Below are positions 35,132 through 44,139 of a stretch of DNA of 44,793 nucleotides, piece after piece (positions within the stretch are counted from its first letter, which is position 1; every line of letters starts with the position of its first letter). The stretch is taken from positions 1 through 44,793 of the forward strand of contig CAKZJB010000222.1 in the NCBI GenBank assembly GCA_936940865.1. The letters are read 5' to 3'. Source of the DNA: an uncultured Asticcacaulis sp. GTDB taxonomy: Bacteria; Pseudomonadota; Alphaproteobacteria; Caulobacterales; Caulobacteraceae. A model generated the notes under the pieces. The model was not told the DNA's origin. It made no database searches and saw only the letters and a list, made by a program, of their open reading frames with translations. Made by a program: the position numbers and the translations under genes.

Positions 35132-36988
35132 CTATTTCCTGGTCTTCAGGCCGACCACGCGGCCGGGCTGGCCCGCGGCATCGAGATAGGTCTCGCCGTC
35201 GGCGCTCTGCGTTTCCAGGACGGTGGTGAAGCCGTTGGCTGCGGGATCGGAGCGCACCACGGCCGAGGTCGAGGGCGTCGCGGCGGGGCCGCCCGGCAGG
35301 GCCTCATGCAAAACGCGGCCGACAAGGCTGCCCCTGGGCGCCAACTGGAAGCCCAGGATGTGCGCCAGGGTCGGTGTGATATCGGCATTGGAAACCGGCG
35401 AGGAGTCGGCAAAGCCGGCCTTGAAGTCCGGGCCGATGGCGGCCATGAAGTTACGCGTATTGGCGCGGGTCAGCGCACCGTGGCTGCCCTGGCCCTGCTG
35501 CAGACTGGCGTCGGCGGTCAGGATCGAGCAGACTTCCGGGTTCTGCCATTTTTTGACGCAGGACGGCAGGGCGTAGTCGGCGAACGAGATATAGATGGCG
35601 GGCTTCGGCGTCCTGGCCGTGCCGCTGAGCCGCGCGTCCTTGAGCGTCAGGGCGCCCTTGACCGGACCCAGGCTTTCGTCGGCGAAGAGCGCGCCCGTAT
35701 AGTCTTCCCTGGACAGGGCCGCGACGATCTTCGGCGCCAGGTCCTTCGCCTTGGCGGGATTCAGGTACAGGATATCCGAGCCGCCGCCGACCACGACGAT
35801 GATGTCGGGGTTTTGCGGGTCGGCGCCGATCAGCGACACGCCGCCCGGATGGAAGCGTTTGCCGAGCGGCTGGCCGTAGGCGTCGTTGAGCGGCAGGTTC
35901 AGGGCGTGCGCCAGGTCGAGTGCGACGAAGCCCGCCGGCAGGAAGCCCTTTACCGTGTCGTCGGGGAAGCTCAGCGTAGCGGCATAGGACGTCTTCGACT
36001 GGCGGCTGATGGTCGAGAAGCCATGGTCGGCGGTGACGAAGATGTCGGTATTGTCGTAGAGGCCCTGCGCCTTCAGGGCGTCGATCAGGGCCTGGAGGTT
36101 GTCGGACGCGTTGCGTACGGCGGCCAGCGAGGTCGGTCCGTTGATGCCGGGCGAAAGCGTGTTCAGGCTGTCGCCATTATTGTGCTGGGTGCCGTCCGGG
36201 TCGCGCGACCAGTAGACGATGGCAAAGGGCTGGCCGGACTTCGCGAAGCGGGGCAGCACGACCTTGGTCGTCACATCGACGAACCATTGTTGCTGGTAGG
36301 TATTGGCCACGATGACGCCGGGCATGTTGTAGGCGCCGGGCGACCCGTTGAGGCCGCGGTCGCGCGCCATGGTGTCGACGCCCGCATCCTTCATCGCCTG
36401 GACGACGTCGGCCGGCAGGGGGACGCTGCCGCTGCCGGCATATTTGCCGTAGCCCGTCGCGTCGTCGAAGACCAGCGTGCCCTTGCCGTCGGCGGCGGCG
36501 ATGTCCTGGATGAGGACCGGGCCTTCCTTCCCGATGGCCGCCGTCTGGTAGCCGTGGTCGCGGGCCAGCTTCAACAGGCTGTCTTCGTTGAGGTAGTTGC
36601 CGCCGAGGCGTCCGTTGACCTCTTCCAGGACGATGTCGTCCTCCATGTCGCCGACGACGCTGCCATTGGCCTTGAGCGCCTGGGGCCCCCAATACATGTT
36701 GTTGGCGTATTCGCCGGTGTCGCCGGGCGCATGGCCCGTGGCGATGACGGAGGCGTTGACCGTGGTCACGGTCGGGTAGACCGAATGCGAATTGCGGAAG
36801 TCCACACCCTTTTGCTGAATCTCATAGAGGGTCGGCGCCGTGTCTTTGTTGACGATTCCGTAGCGCAGGCCGTCGGCGACGAAGACGACGATGTTGCGCG
36901 GTTTCTGCGCCGCCGGATCGGCGTGCACGGACGAGGCGGCGAGAAGGCTGGAGGCCAGCAGGGCGGCTTTGAGGGCGGAACGGAGCAT
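35132..36988 (-). CDS. Secreted type I phosphodiesterase / nucleotide pyrophosphatase-like enzyme
   Basis: 618 residues with a signal peptide cleaved near Val-His-Ala-Asp24, so periplasmic or extracellular. Alkaline-phosphatase superfamily features are visible: the metal-binding Asp39 in Val-Ala-Asp-Gly, the nucleophile Thr75 in Tyr-Pro-Thr-Val-Thr-Thr-Val-Asn, Trp-Ser-Arg-Asp-Pro-Asp-Gly-Thr-Gln-His with metal ligands, Thr-Ala-Asp-His-Gly-Phe-Ser, and a final His in Gly-Ser-His-Gly. The Thr nucleophile favours phosphodiesterase/pyrophosphatase over sulfatase. The substrate is unknown; phosphate scavenging is a fair guess. Confidence 0.85.
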   Translation of the reverse strand: MLRSALKAALLASSLLAASSVHADPAAQKPRNIVVFVADGLRYGIVNKDTAPTLYEIQQKGVDFRNSHSVYPTVTTVNASVIATGHAPGDTGEYANNMYWGPQALKANGSVVGDMEDDIVLEEVNGRLGGNYLNEDSLLKLARDHGYQTAAIGKEGPVLIQDIAAADGKGTLVFDDATGYGKYAGSGSVPLPADVVQAMKDAGVDTMARDRGLNGSPGAYNMPGVIVANTYQQQWFVDVTTKVVLPRFAKSGQPFAIVYWSRDPDGTQHNNGDSLNTLSPGINGPTSLAAVRNASDNLQALIDALKAQGLYDNTDIFVTADHGFSTISRQSKTSYAATLSFPDDTVKGFLPAGFVALDLAHALNLPLNDAYGQPLGKRFHPGGVSLIGADPQNPDIIVVVGGGSDILYLNPAKAKDLAPKIVAALSREDYTGALFADESLGPVKGALTLKDARLSGTARTPKPAIYISFADYALPSCVKKWQNPEVCSILTADASLQQGQGSHGALTRANTRNFMAAIGPDFKAGFADSSPVSNADITPTLAHILGFQLAPRGSLVGRVLHEALPGGPAATPSTSAVVRSDPAANGFTTVLETQSADGETYLDAAGQPGRVVGLKTRK

Positions 36989-37116
36989 CGGGGACCTGAC
37001 GCGAAGAGGGGAAGGAGTGCGTTGGGGGACTAGCAGGCCTCCATGACGCTTGTGTTACAGCCGCGGCCTGCGGTGGGCCTCATGTTTGCACATTGTCAAC
37101 CAAGCCCCGGGCGGGG

Positions 37117-37133
37117 CGTATCGTCTTGATACG
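37117..37133. other. Small hairpin upstream of the 446-residue hypothetical gene
   Basis: CGTATC and GATACG flank GTCTT, followed by CTTTTC. It lies about 30 bp before the start codon at 37164. It may be a leader hairpin or a weak terminator; no more can be said. Confidence 0.35.
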
Positions 37134-37163
37134 CTTTTCGCATTCCGGGGGTGGTGGGATGTC

Positions 37164-38504
37164 ATGTTTGAATTCGGGCGTGAACTGCGGCGCATCTTCG
37201 GTAACTCCGGACGGATCGATACCGATCCCAGCCTGTACGAACTGCTGAACCTGAAGCTGCTGATCGGGCAGGGGCGTCATCTCGACGTCGAGGCCGGCCG
37301 CGTCTCGACCAAGAACCGTTTCACACCCTATATCGAATCCGCGCAGATCTGGCGCGAATATGCCCGCCGCACCGGCGATCCGGTGGCGCTGCGCCGCGCC
37401 GCCAATGCGGCCGAGAACGCCGGCAAGGAAGCCAGGACGACCGATGAAGCCGTCATGGCCGCGCTGGAACAGGCGGAAACCTGTATCCTGGGCGTGGAAC
37501 TGTTCGAAACCTGGGACCTTCTGCAATCGGCCGAAAACCTGCTGTCTGGCGGCAGGGCCGCGCTCGGCGGCGACGAAGGCCTGAAGGCGCGCCTGTCGCA
37601 GACCGAAGCCCGCCTGCTGGCGCGCCTGGCGGCCAAGGCCGGCGTCGAGGACCTGGAGCCGGCTCTTGCCGCCATGGCGCGCATCGACCGCGCCATCGAA
37701 CGCGCCGACACGCGGGTCCGCGCGACCGGCCAGGCGCGTGACCGCATCGAGGCGGCCCTGGCGCGGTTCGAGCGCGGCGACCTGTTGATGCTGGTCGGGT
37801 TGGATCGTGGCGACTCTTCGCTCATGCGCGCCGTCATCACGGACTTCGAAGCCCTGGTTCAGCGCATCGACGCAGACTATGAGCCGATCACCCATGCGCG
37901 CGTGACGCTGCGCCTGGCCCTGGCGCACATATGGGCCGGCCAGATCGACGGCGAGGCCAATGCGGTCAGCGAAGGCGTGTCGCTGCTCAGCGCCGGCGAC
38001 GGCGGTCCCGATTACGAACATTCGCCGCTCGACTGGGTGGCGCACAAGCATGCCCTGGCGCTCGGCCTGCAGGTCCTGGCCGAACTGACGCAGAACGACG
38101 AGGTCTACGACCAGGCCCTGGCCGTCTACGACCTGACGCTGAAACGGCCCCTGCAAAAGCACCTGGCGGTGCGGGCGCAACTGGTCAACAACCGCGCCGG
38201 CTGTATCGCGCGCTATGCGGAACTCAAGGGTGACCTTGGTGCGCTGGACAGGGCGGAAGCCGCGTTCAAGGCGGAGCTGCGCACCATCCGCGCCTCGGAA
38301 GATCCGGTCGGCTGGGCGATCCTGCAAAGCAATCTCGGCCGGCTCTATGTGGCGCGCGGCGATATCACGGGCTTCATGGTCGAACGCGCCGAAGCCGCCT
38401 ATGCGCTTGAAGCCGCTCACGAAATCTTTGGTGAGCACGGCATGAAAGCCCTGGCCGTGGCGGCGCGCGAAACGCTCGACCGGGTGCGCGCCAGCGAAGA
38501 GTAA
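37164..38504 (+). CDS. Helical repeat (TPR-like) protein of unknown function
   Basis: 446 residues, almost entirely predicted helix, rich in Ala, Leu, Glu and Arg, with paired-helix periodicity resembling degenerate TPRs, for example Ala-x-Ala-Glu-Asn-Ala-Gly-Lys-Glu-Ala early and Gln-Ser-Asn-Leu-Gly-Arg-Leu-Tyr-Val-Ala-Arg-Gly-Asp late. No signal peptide or membrane segment, so cytoplasmic. The ATG at 37164 is preferred, preceded by GGTGGGAT; an open frame continues upstream to 37050. A scaffold role is only a guess. Confidence 0.72.
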   Translation: MFEFGRELRRIFGNSGRIDTDPSLYELLNLKLLIGQGRHLDVEAGRVSTKNRFTPYIESAQIWREYARRTGDPVALRRAANAAENAGKEARTTDEAVMAALEQAETCILGVELFETWDLLQSAENLLSGGRAALGGDEGLKARLSQTEARLLARLAAKAGVEDLEPALAAMARIDRAIERADTRVRATGQARDRIEAALARFERGDLLMLVGLDRGDSSLMRAVITDFEALVQRIDADYEPITHARVTLRLALAHIWAGQIDGEANAVSEGVSLLSAGDGGPDYEHSPLDWVAHKHALALGLQVLAELTQNDEVYDQALAVYDLTLKRPLQKHLAVRAQLVNNRAGCIARYAELKGDLGALDRAEAAFKAELRTIRASEDPVGWAILQSNLGRLYVARGDITGFMVERAEAAYALEAAHEIFGEHGMKALAVAARETLDRVRASEE

Positions 38505-38569
38505 CCCCCTACGGCTTGCGAGAACGGCGTTTTGCTGTAAACCTTCTGTTAATGATGAAGGGGCGGGCT

Positions 38570-39127
38570 ATGGCGAAAGACAAATCGCAATCGATGTTTG
38601 CGTTGCTGAGCGGCAACATGCAGGCCTATGTCATCAGTTGGGTGACGACCTTCTTTGCATCCTTGATCAATTCCGTCTGGACGACCTGGGTCTTCCATTT
38701 CGACTTCGTGTCGTCGATCGACGGCGCATTGGCCAGCCAGATCGGCGTCGTGCTGCTCAACGAGCTCTACCTGCTCTATGCGGTCTTCAGCGGCCGGCGG
38801 AAACTGCTGAGCGCGTCGGGACCGCTGTTTTTCGTCCTGATCCTGCTCAATGCCGCCATCATATGCCTGCTGATCTATGCGCCGATGATGGCGTTCAAGG
38901 CCTTTGCGCAGGTCATCCATGCCGAAATCGGCGGCCATTCGCCGATCTACGATAAGATCGCGGGCCTGTCGGACCAGGCGGTGGCCTTCGTCATGAACCG
39001 CCCGCACTGGGAGTTGCCGCAGATCCATGCGCAATACGGATCGCTGATGGTGACCTGGCAAGGCGTGCTTGGCGTGGTGATCGCGCTGATCTACGTGACT
39101 TCATTCTTCCGCAAGAAGAAGGCCTGA
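38570..39127 (+). CDS. Four-helix membrane protein of unknown function
   Basis: 185 residues with hydrophobic segments near 20-40, 55-75, 85-110 and at the C-terminal end, closing with a basic Arg-Lys-Lys-Lys-Ala tail. The loop between helices three and four is about 50 residues. No family is recognised. The ATG at 38570 has AAGGGG upstream; earlier in-frame ATGs at 38549-38552 are less likely. It follows the helical repeat gene by 65 bp on the same strand. Confidence 0.65.
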   Translation: MAKDKSQSMFALLSGNMQAYVISWVTTFFASLINSVWTTWVFHFDFVSSIDGALASQIGVVLLNELYLLYAVFSGRRKLLSASGPLFFVLILLNAAIICLLIYAPMMAFKAFAQVIHAEIGGHSPIYDKIAGLSDQAVAFVMNRPHWELPQIHAQYGSLMVTWQGVLGVVIALIYVTSFFRKKKA

Positions 39128-39224
39128 TCACCGCGCGCCGCCGGCTTGTCCTCAAGGAGCGAGGCGTTGGGACGCTTCGATGGGCGGCGAGCCATGCGGC
39201 GCTTGAGCTGAAAAAAGCTTAATT

Positions 39225-39240
39225 CCAACGGTTACGTTGG
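39225..39240. terminator. Hairpin terminator between convergent genes
   Basis: CCAACG and CGTTGG make a 6-bp stem with a 4-base loop. Read on the minus strand it is followed by AATTAAGC and then six T, which would end the DUF2336 transcript. On the plus strand ATTT follows, so it may also serve the upstream membrane-protein gene. Confidence 0.55.
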
Positions 39241-39242
39241 AT

Positions 39243-40328
39243 TTAAGCCGCGTGGCCGCCGACGCGGCGCATGCGCCAGAAGCGGATTGTGCGCAGCGCC
39301 GTATCGCGCGGCAGGTCGGTATAGAGCTGGCCGTATTCGGCCGCCTTGCCCATGGCGTTCTGCTGGTCGGACAGCATGATCATGGCGTAGGTCAGGAACA
39401 GCGCCTTGTCGAGGCCGGCCGCCTTGCAGGCGATGGCCAGGGCGTCGATCTCGCGCTTCTCGACCAGGTGCTTGGCGGTGAGGAAGTCGATTTCCGCCAT
39501 CTGCGACAGGGCGCACAGGAAGTAGGTCGGGTTCGGGTCCCGCATGTACTTGGCCAGCAGTTGCGGCGTCAGCTTGTTGTTCTGGCGCAGCAGGCTGACA
39601 TCCTTCGAGATCTGCTCGTAGTCCTCGGGGAAGCTGCCATAGGCGACGGCGACCTTGTCGCGGCTCTTGGAAATCGCCTGCTCGACCACGGTGGGGTCGA
39701 GCTTGGCGTTTTCAGCGATGATGCGTTCGCGCAGGCGCGATTCGACGACGAAATACATGTCGTTCATCAGGTCGGCCGGCAGGTCCTTGCGGTTGACGAC
39801 GACTTCGTGCAGCGCCGGATTGGCCTGGGCGCGCTGGACGACCTCTTCGTTGGTGGCGCGCGACAGGCGGGCGCCGTCGTTGGACAACAGGGTATGCAGC
39901 GTGTCGTCGTCGCCGCGGCGGACGATGACCCCCGACACGCTTTCCGGCACCTCGTCGCGGCGGGAAACGGCGCGCAGGTGCTCCTGCCCCTTGGTCTCGA
40001 CGACGTGCATCAGGTCGCTTTCGGTCAGCGCCTTGGATCGCGTCAGGATGGGTTCGGCAACCTCGATCTCGTCGGTCGCCAGCCGGCGCAGCAAGCCCAG
40101 CGGCGCCACGCGGGAAGAGGCGATGGTGTTGGCGATTTCGGCGCGGACGATCGACTCCATATCGGACGACAACTGGCTCATGACCGAGTCGTAGAGCGCC
40201 ATTTCGGCCTCGGCGATCTCCTCGGGATGGGTCATGAAGATGCTTGTCACCTGGCGCAGCAACTCGCGGCGCTTCTCGCTCGACGGCTCCTTCGCCAGTT
40301 CGATCAGGTTGATGAGAGAGGAACTCAT
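39243..40328 (-). CDS. DUF2336-family protein
   Basis: 361 residues, nearly all helical, resembling HEAT-like DUF2336 proteins found mainly in Alphaproteobacteria. Early Met-Thr-His-Pro-Glu-Glu-Ile-Ala-Glu, then Val-Arg-Ala-Glu-Ile-Ala and Leu-Arg-Arg-Leu-Ala-x-Asp-Glu-Ile-x-Val-Ala are typical. The Ala-Val-Ser-x-Arg segment in the middle fits the repeated helical pattern. Function is not established. Its ATG overlaps the stop of the upstream secreted protein gene as ATGA, so the two are translated together. Confidence 0.75.
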   Translation of the reverse strand: MSSSLINLIELAKEPSSEKRRELLRQVTSIFMTHPEEIAEAEMALYDSVMSQLSSDMESIVRAEIANTIASSRVAPLGLLRRLATDEIEVAEPILTRSKALTESDLMHVVETKGQEHLRAVSRRDEVPESVSGVIVRRGDDDTLHTLLSNDGARLSRATNEEVVQRAQANPALHEVVVNRKDLPADLMNDMYFVVESRLRERIIAENAKLDPTVVEQAISKSRDKVAVAYGSFPEDYEQISKDVSLLRQNNKLTPQLLAKYMRDPNPTYFLCALSQMAEIDFLTAKHLVEKREIDALAIACKAAGLDKALFLTYAMIMLSDQQNAMGKAAEYGQLYTDLPRDTALRTIRFWRMRRVGGHAA

Positions 40329-41392
40329 TGGGTCACCTTTCGGGTGTCCGCCTTATTGGCGTCCGCCGTTTTGGCGGAAGAGTCGTCTGAATCGGGTGCG
40401 GACGTTTCGTCCGAAGTCTTGTCCTTTTCCTCGACCGAGCCAGCATCGATGTCGGCCGTGTCGAGAAGGGCGCCGGTGGCATTGTGGTCGACCGTGATCG
40501 GATCGGGCGTCAGGCCGTAGGCGCGGTGCAGGCTGTAAAGGCGCGGGGCGTCCGACGCGTTCTTGTACTGCTCGCCCGGAATAAAGACGTGGTCGGTTTC
40601 CTCGGTCGCCATCTGCGCGGTCGGCGCGGGCACGGTTGCCTTGGCGTCGGTCTTTTTGTCCGGAGCCTTGACCGCCGGCTTCCCGGTCTTGGCCGGGGCG
40701 GGCGTTGCATCGGCTTCCTGCTTCGCGGCGGCTGCGCGCGCCGAGGCGATGCGTGCAGCATACTTGCTGGTCGCCGGCACCTGGTAACCGGCGGATGCCG
40801 CCTGTGCCTGTGCTTGTGCCTGGGGCGCTGGCGCCGGAGCGGCGGATACGGGTTTGGCGGCAGCCACCGGTGCCGGTGCTTGCTGCGGAACAGGCTTTTT
40901 CGCGGGGGCGGCTTGTGGCTGCACCGGCGCCTTGGGCGCGGGCTGTAGCGCGGCTTCCGGTACGGTTACGGGATGGGGCTGCGGAACGGGCACCGGCGCG
41001 CTGACCTGCGGGATCGGGTGCTGCGGCACCGGCAAGGGCTCGATATTGGCCATCTGCTGACGCGGCGGCTCGGCAGGCCGTGGCGGCGCCGGACGTACCG
41101 GCGGGGCGGGGGCGGTCGCGACCGGTTGCGGTTGGGCCTGTTGCGGTTGGGCCTGTTGCGGCGTGCGGCCCTTGCCGGACCAGGTCAGCGTGCGCGCGAA
41201 CGGGTCGCCGACCTGACCGTAGGGCGAAGGCGGCACGACGTAGTCCTGTCCGCCGCTCGATACGGTCGGCGCGGCCTGTGTCGTGTCGCTCTTGTGCTGC
41301 CAGGTGAGATAGCCGGTATCGGCGAGCGCAACGCCGGGCAGGCTGAGTGACGCAAGCGTCACGCAGAGGCTACGGCGAAGGCGAAGGGGCAT
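40325..41392 (-). CDS. Secreted Pro/Ala/Gln-rich protein of unknown function
   Basis: 355 residues: a signal peptide ending near Val-Ala-Leu-Ala-Asp, a short ordered region (Tyr-Leu-Thr-Trp-Gln, then Val-Pro-Pro-Ser-Pro-Tyr-Gly and Leu-Thr-Trp-Ser-Gly-Lys), about 200 residues of Pro/Ala/Gln low complexity, a conserved-looking stretch ending in Leu-Tyr-Ser-Leu-His-Arg-Ala-Tyr-Gly-Leu-Thr-Pro, and an acidic Asp/Ser/Lys tail. Disorder of this kind suits an envelope spacer or anchor. No Shine-Dalgarno is obvious. It is coupled to DUF2336 by a 4-bp overlap. Confidence 0.7.
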   Translation of the reverse strand: MPLRLRRSLCVTLASLSLPGVALADTGYLTWQHKSDTTQAAPTVSSGGQDYVVPPSPYGQVGDPFARTLTWSGKGRTPQQAQPQQAQPQPVATAPAPPVRPAPPRPAEPPRQQMANIEPLPVPQHPIPQVSAPVPVPQPHPVTVPEAALQPAPKAPVQPQAAPAKKPVPQQAPAPVAAAKPVSAAPAPAPQAQAQAQAASAGYQVPATSKYAARIASARAAAAKQEADATPAPAKTGKPAVKAPDKKTDAKATVPAPTAQMATEETDHVFIPGEQYKNASDAPRLYSLHRAYGLTPDPITVDHNATGALLDTADIDAGSVEEKDKTSDETSAPDSDDSSAKTADANKADTRKVTQ

Positions 41393-41410
41393 CTGACAAC
41401 CGGCGGCAAA

Positions 41411-41462
41411 GGACTATTTTGACCCAACCTAAGGCAATCGGTTTAATAACCGCCTAATAGTC
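41411..41462. repeat. Nested inverted repeat between uup and the secreted protein gene
   Basis: GGACTATT (41411-41418) pairs with AATAGTCC (41455-41462). Inside, CGGTT and AACCG (41439-41452) pair around TAAT. It lies downstream of uup and upstream of the next gene on the same strand, so it could be a terminator without U-tract or a control site for the secreted protein gene. Confidence 0.45.
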
Positions 41463-41484
41463 CGTTGCGTGGAGCGACTTTCCC

Positions 41485-43290
41485 TCAGCCGGCAAGGCTC
41501 TCGCGCTTCTCCTCAAGCTCCAGCCACTCCATCTCGCCGGATTCGAGTTCGGCGCGCAGGGCATCGAGCTTTTTCATTGTGGCGTCGAAGCGTTTCGGAT
41601 CGCGGCTGTACAGCGTCGCGTCGTCGAGCACGGCTTCGAGCTGTTTGATCTCGGCCGACCATTTCGGCATCAGGCCGTTGAGGTCGTCGAGGCGCTTCTG
41701 GTCCTTGTAGCTCAGCTTCTTGGGCGCGGATTTCACCGGTGTGGCGGCGGGTTTCGTGTCCGCCTTGATCTTCTGCGCTTCCTTTTGCGAAATTTCGGCG
41801 AAGAAGTCGGGGTTCTGGCGGATGAAGTCCTGCCAGCCGCCGGGCGTTTCCGCCGCGCGGCCGTTGCCGTTGAGCGCAAGCGTCGAGGTCGCCAGGCGGT
41901 CGATGAAGTCGCGGTCGTGCGACACCAGGATCAGCGTGCCGTCATAGTCGGCCAGCATGTCTTCCAGCAGGTCGAGCGTATCGATATCGAGATCGTTGGT
42001 GGGTTCATCGAGCACCAGCATGTTGGTCGCCTTGGCCAGGGCGCGCGCCAGTTGCAGCCGGTTGCGCTCCCCGCCCGACAGCGACTTCACCGGCTGGCGC
42101 AACTGCTTTTCGCGGAACAGGAAGTCCTTGGCATAGGCGGCGACGTGGCGCGGCTGTCCGCGCACCATGATCGAATCCGAGCCCGAATTGGCCAGTACGT
42201 CCCACAGGGTTTCATCGCCCTTCAGCGCGTCGCGGCCCTGGTCGAGATAGGCGACTTCGAGATTGGTGCCCAGCTTGATCTCGCCGGCATCGGCGGGAAT
42301 TTGCCCGATCAGCAGCTTGACCAGGGTCGACTTGCCGGCGCCGTTCGGGCCGACAATGGCCAGGCGGTCGCCGCGGATGATGCGCGTCGAGAAATTCTTC
42401 AGCAGGACCTTGTCGCCGAAGGCTTTCGAGACACCGCGCAGTTCGGCGACCAGCTTGCCCGAGACGGGGCCGCTGTCGATCGCCATGTCCATCGGCTTGT
42501 CCATGGCGCGCATGCGTTCGGCGTGGTCGGCGCGCATGGCGCGCAGGCGGGCGGCGCGGCCTTCGTTGCGCGTGCGCTGGGCCGTGATCGAGCGATAGAA
42601 GGTATAGGTTTCGCGCTCGATTGCCTTTTCCAGGCGGCGCAACGATTCAGCGGTTTCGGCCTCGACCTTGGCGGCCCACTCGTCGAAGCCGGCATAGCTG
42701 GAGTCGAGGCGCAGGATACGGCGGTCGTAGAGCCAGAAGCAGCGTTGGGTAACGCGCTCCAGGAAGGTGCGGTCGTGCGATACGATCAGCGCGCCGCCGC
42801 GAAACGCCCGCAGGCGGTCTTCGAGCGTTTCGATGGCGAAGATGTCGAGGTGGTTGGTCGGTTCGTCGAGGAAGATCAGGTCGGGATCCTCGGCGAACGC
42901 CTTTGCCAGGGCCGCCCGACGCTTTTCGCCGCCCGAAAGCGACGTCGTGCCGGTCGACGGATCGACGCCGAAGGCCCACAGTTCGGCCTCCGCCGTATGG
43001 CTTTCCGCGCCGCCGGACGTCGCCCAGTCGAGCAGGGTTTCCCCCTTGGGCTCGGGCTCCTGGAGCACGAATGCGAAGCGCAGGCCCTGGGTGACGAAGC
43101 GCTCGCCGGAATCCGGTTCGATCAGGCCGGCCATCATGCGCATCAGGGTCGACTTGCCGGTGCCGTTCCTGCCGACCAGACAGGCGCGGACGCGCGGTTC
43201 GAGCGCGATGTCGACGCCGTCGAACAGCGGTGTCAGGCCGTCCATCAGCTTGACGTCTTTGAGGGCGAGGAGGGGAGCGCGGGCGTTCAT
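41485..43290 (-). CDS. uup: ABC-F family ATPase, Uup type
   Basis: Soluble protein with two ABC domains and no membrane segments, acting on ribosomes or nucleic acid rather than in transport. 601 residues: Walker A Gly-Arg-Asn-Gly-Thr-Gly-Lys-Ser and Gly-Pro-Asn-Gly-Ala-Gly-Lys-Ser, signatures Leu-Ser-Gly-Gly-Glu in both halves, Walker B ending Leu-Asp-Glu-Pro-Thr-Asn twice, and the switch Ser-His-Asp-Arg twice. The basic inter-domain linker and the C-terminal coiled coil (Lys-Lys-Leu-Ser-Tyr-Lys-Asp-Gln-Lys-Arg-Leu-Asp) point to Uup. Uup has been tied to ribosome function and to limiting tandem-repeat deletion in E. coli. Confidence 0.92.
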   Translation of the reverse strand: MNARAPLLALKDVKLMDGLTPLFDGVDIALEPRVRACLVGRNGTGKSTLMRMMAGLIEPDSGERFVTQGLRFAFVLQEPEPKGETLLDWATSGGAESHTAEAELWAFGVDPSTGTTSLSGGEKRRAALAKAFAEDPDLIFLDEPTNHLDIFAIETLEDRLRAFRGGALIVSHDRTFLERVTQRCFWLYDRRILRLDSSYAGFDEWAAKVEAETAESLRRLEKAIERETYTFYRSITAQRTRNEGRAARLRAMRADHAERMRAMDKPMDMAIDSGPVSGKLVAELRGVSKAFGDKVLLKNFSTRIIRGDRLAIVGPNGAGKSTLVKLLIGQIPADAGEIKLGTNLEVAYLDQGRDALKGDETLWDVLANSGSDSIMVRGQPRHVAAYAKDFLFREKQLRQPVKSLSGGERNRLQLARALAKATNMLVLDEPTNDLDIDTLDLLEDMLADYDGTLILVSHDRDFIDRLATSTLALNGNGRAAETPGGWQDFIRQNPDFFAEISQKEAQKIKADTKPAATPVKSAPKKLSYKDQKRLDDLNGLMPKWSAEIKQLEAVLDDATLYSRDPKRFDATMKKLDALRAELESGEMEWLELEEKRESLAG

Positions 43291-43386
43291 GCGGCGGATG
43301 TAGTGGGTGGATGCGGGAAATTCAAAGGAATTCTGCTATGGCGCCTTTATGGGCGTGGGCGTTAAATGCAACGACAGGAGGCGGCC

Positions 43387-43605
43387 ATGACAGATGACAC
43401 CAAATCGGAAGACTGCGAAGTCAAGGTGGCGAGCCACGCCGAACGGCTGGCCGACGATGACGACAACGATTCCTTCCCGCCGGAGGGGACCGATGACCAG
43501 ACGGTGCAGCACGACGACACGGGCGCCAAACCCTTCAGTGACGACGAGGCCCTGAAGGCAACGCGCGCGGCGCTCGATCACGACGTGCCTCATCGTCGAA
43601 ACTAG
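43387..43605 (+). CDS. Small acidic protein of unknown function
   Basis: 72 residues, rich in Asp and Glu, with an Asp run at about 24-29 and no hydrophobic segment. A strong ribosome-binding site (AGGAGG) lies 6 bases before the ATG at 43387, which is good evidence for translation despite the low-complexity composition. It is divergent from uup and upstream of the Cys-cluster gene. No family recognised. Confidence 0.65.
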   Translation: MTDDTKSEDCEVKVASHAERLADDDDNDSFPPEGTDDQTVQHDDTGAKPFSDDEALKATRAALDHDVPHRRN

Positions 43606-43630
43606 TGCAATTTCCGGCGAGGCGGCCTAT

Positions 43631-44122
43631 ATGGGCCGCATGAGTAGTGCACCCTTCTGGGAAACCAAAACCCTTGTTGAGATGAACGCCCGGGAATGGG
43701 AGTCGTTGTGCGACGGCTGCGGCCTGTGTTGTCTGGTGCGGTTCGAGGACGAGGAGACGCTTGAGGTCATCCCGACGCGCGTCCACTGCAAGCTTTTCGA
43801 CGGCGAGTTGTGCCGCTGTTCCGACTACGCCAATCGCAAAAAGTACGTGCCGGACTGCATCAAGTTGACGCCGCACAACATCGAGGCGCTGGAATGGATG
43901 CCGCCGTCGTGCGCCTATCGCCGTTTGCACGAGGGCAAGCCCTTGCCGCGCTGGCATCCGCTGGTCACGGGCGATCCGGACTCGACGCATAAGGCGGGGG
44001 TGTCGATCCGCGGCCAGACGATTTCGGAACTGGCGCTGCCCGATGTCGAAGACGCGCTCGACTTTGCCGCATGGGATCTGAACGAGGACCGCAGTGACTG
44101 GGAACCGATCGAGGACGAGTAA
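43631..44122 (+). CDS. YcgN-type (UPF0260) Cys-cluster protein
   Basis: 163 residues. The family mark Trp-Glu-Ser-Leu-Cys-Asp-Gly-Cys-Gly-Leu-Cys-Cys is followed by Cys in Val-His-Cys-Lys, a Cys-Arg-Cys pair and Pro-Asp-Cys-Ile-Lys-Leu-Thr, then Pro-Pro-Ser-Cys-Ala-Tyr-Arg. The cysteines form a zinc- or iron-chelating YkgJ-like cluster. The molecular function is unknown. Start taken at 43631, with GGCGG upstream; a second ATG at 43640 is equally possible. Confidence 0.88.
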   Translation: MGRMSSAPFWETKTLVEMNAREWESLCDGCGLCCLVRFEDEETLEVIPTRVHCKLFDGELCRCSDYANRKKYVPDCIKLTPHNIEALEWMPPSCAYRRLHEGKPLPRWHPLVTGDPDSTHKAGVSIRGQTISELALPDVEDALDFAAWDLNEDRSDWEPIEDE

Positions 44123-44139
44123 GCAAGAGAAGGAAGTGA

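Noticed and set aside
35306-37033. A 575-codon plus-strand frame opposite the phosphodiesterase gene
   Set aside because: Shadow frame. The minus-strand gene has a signal peptide and catalytic motifs; this one has none.
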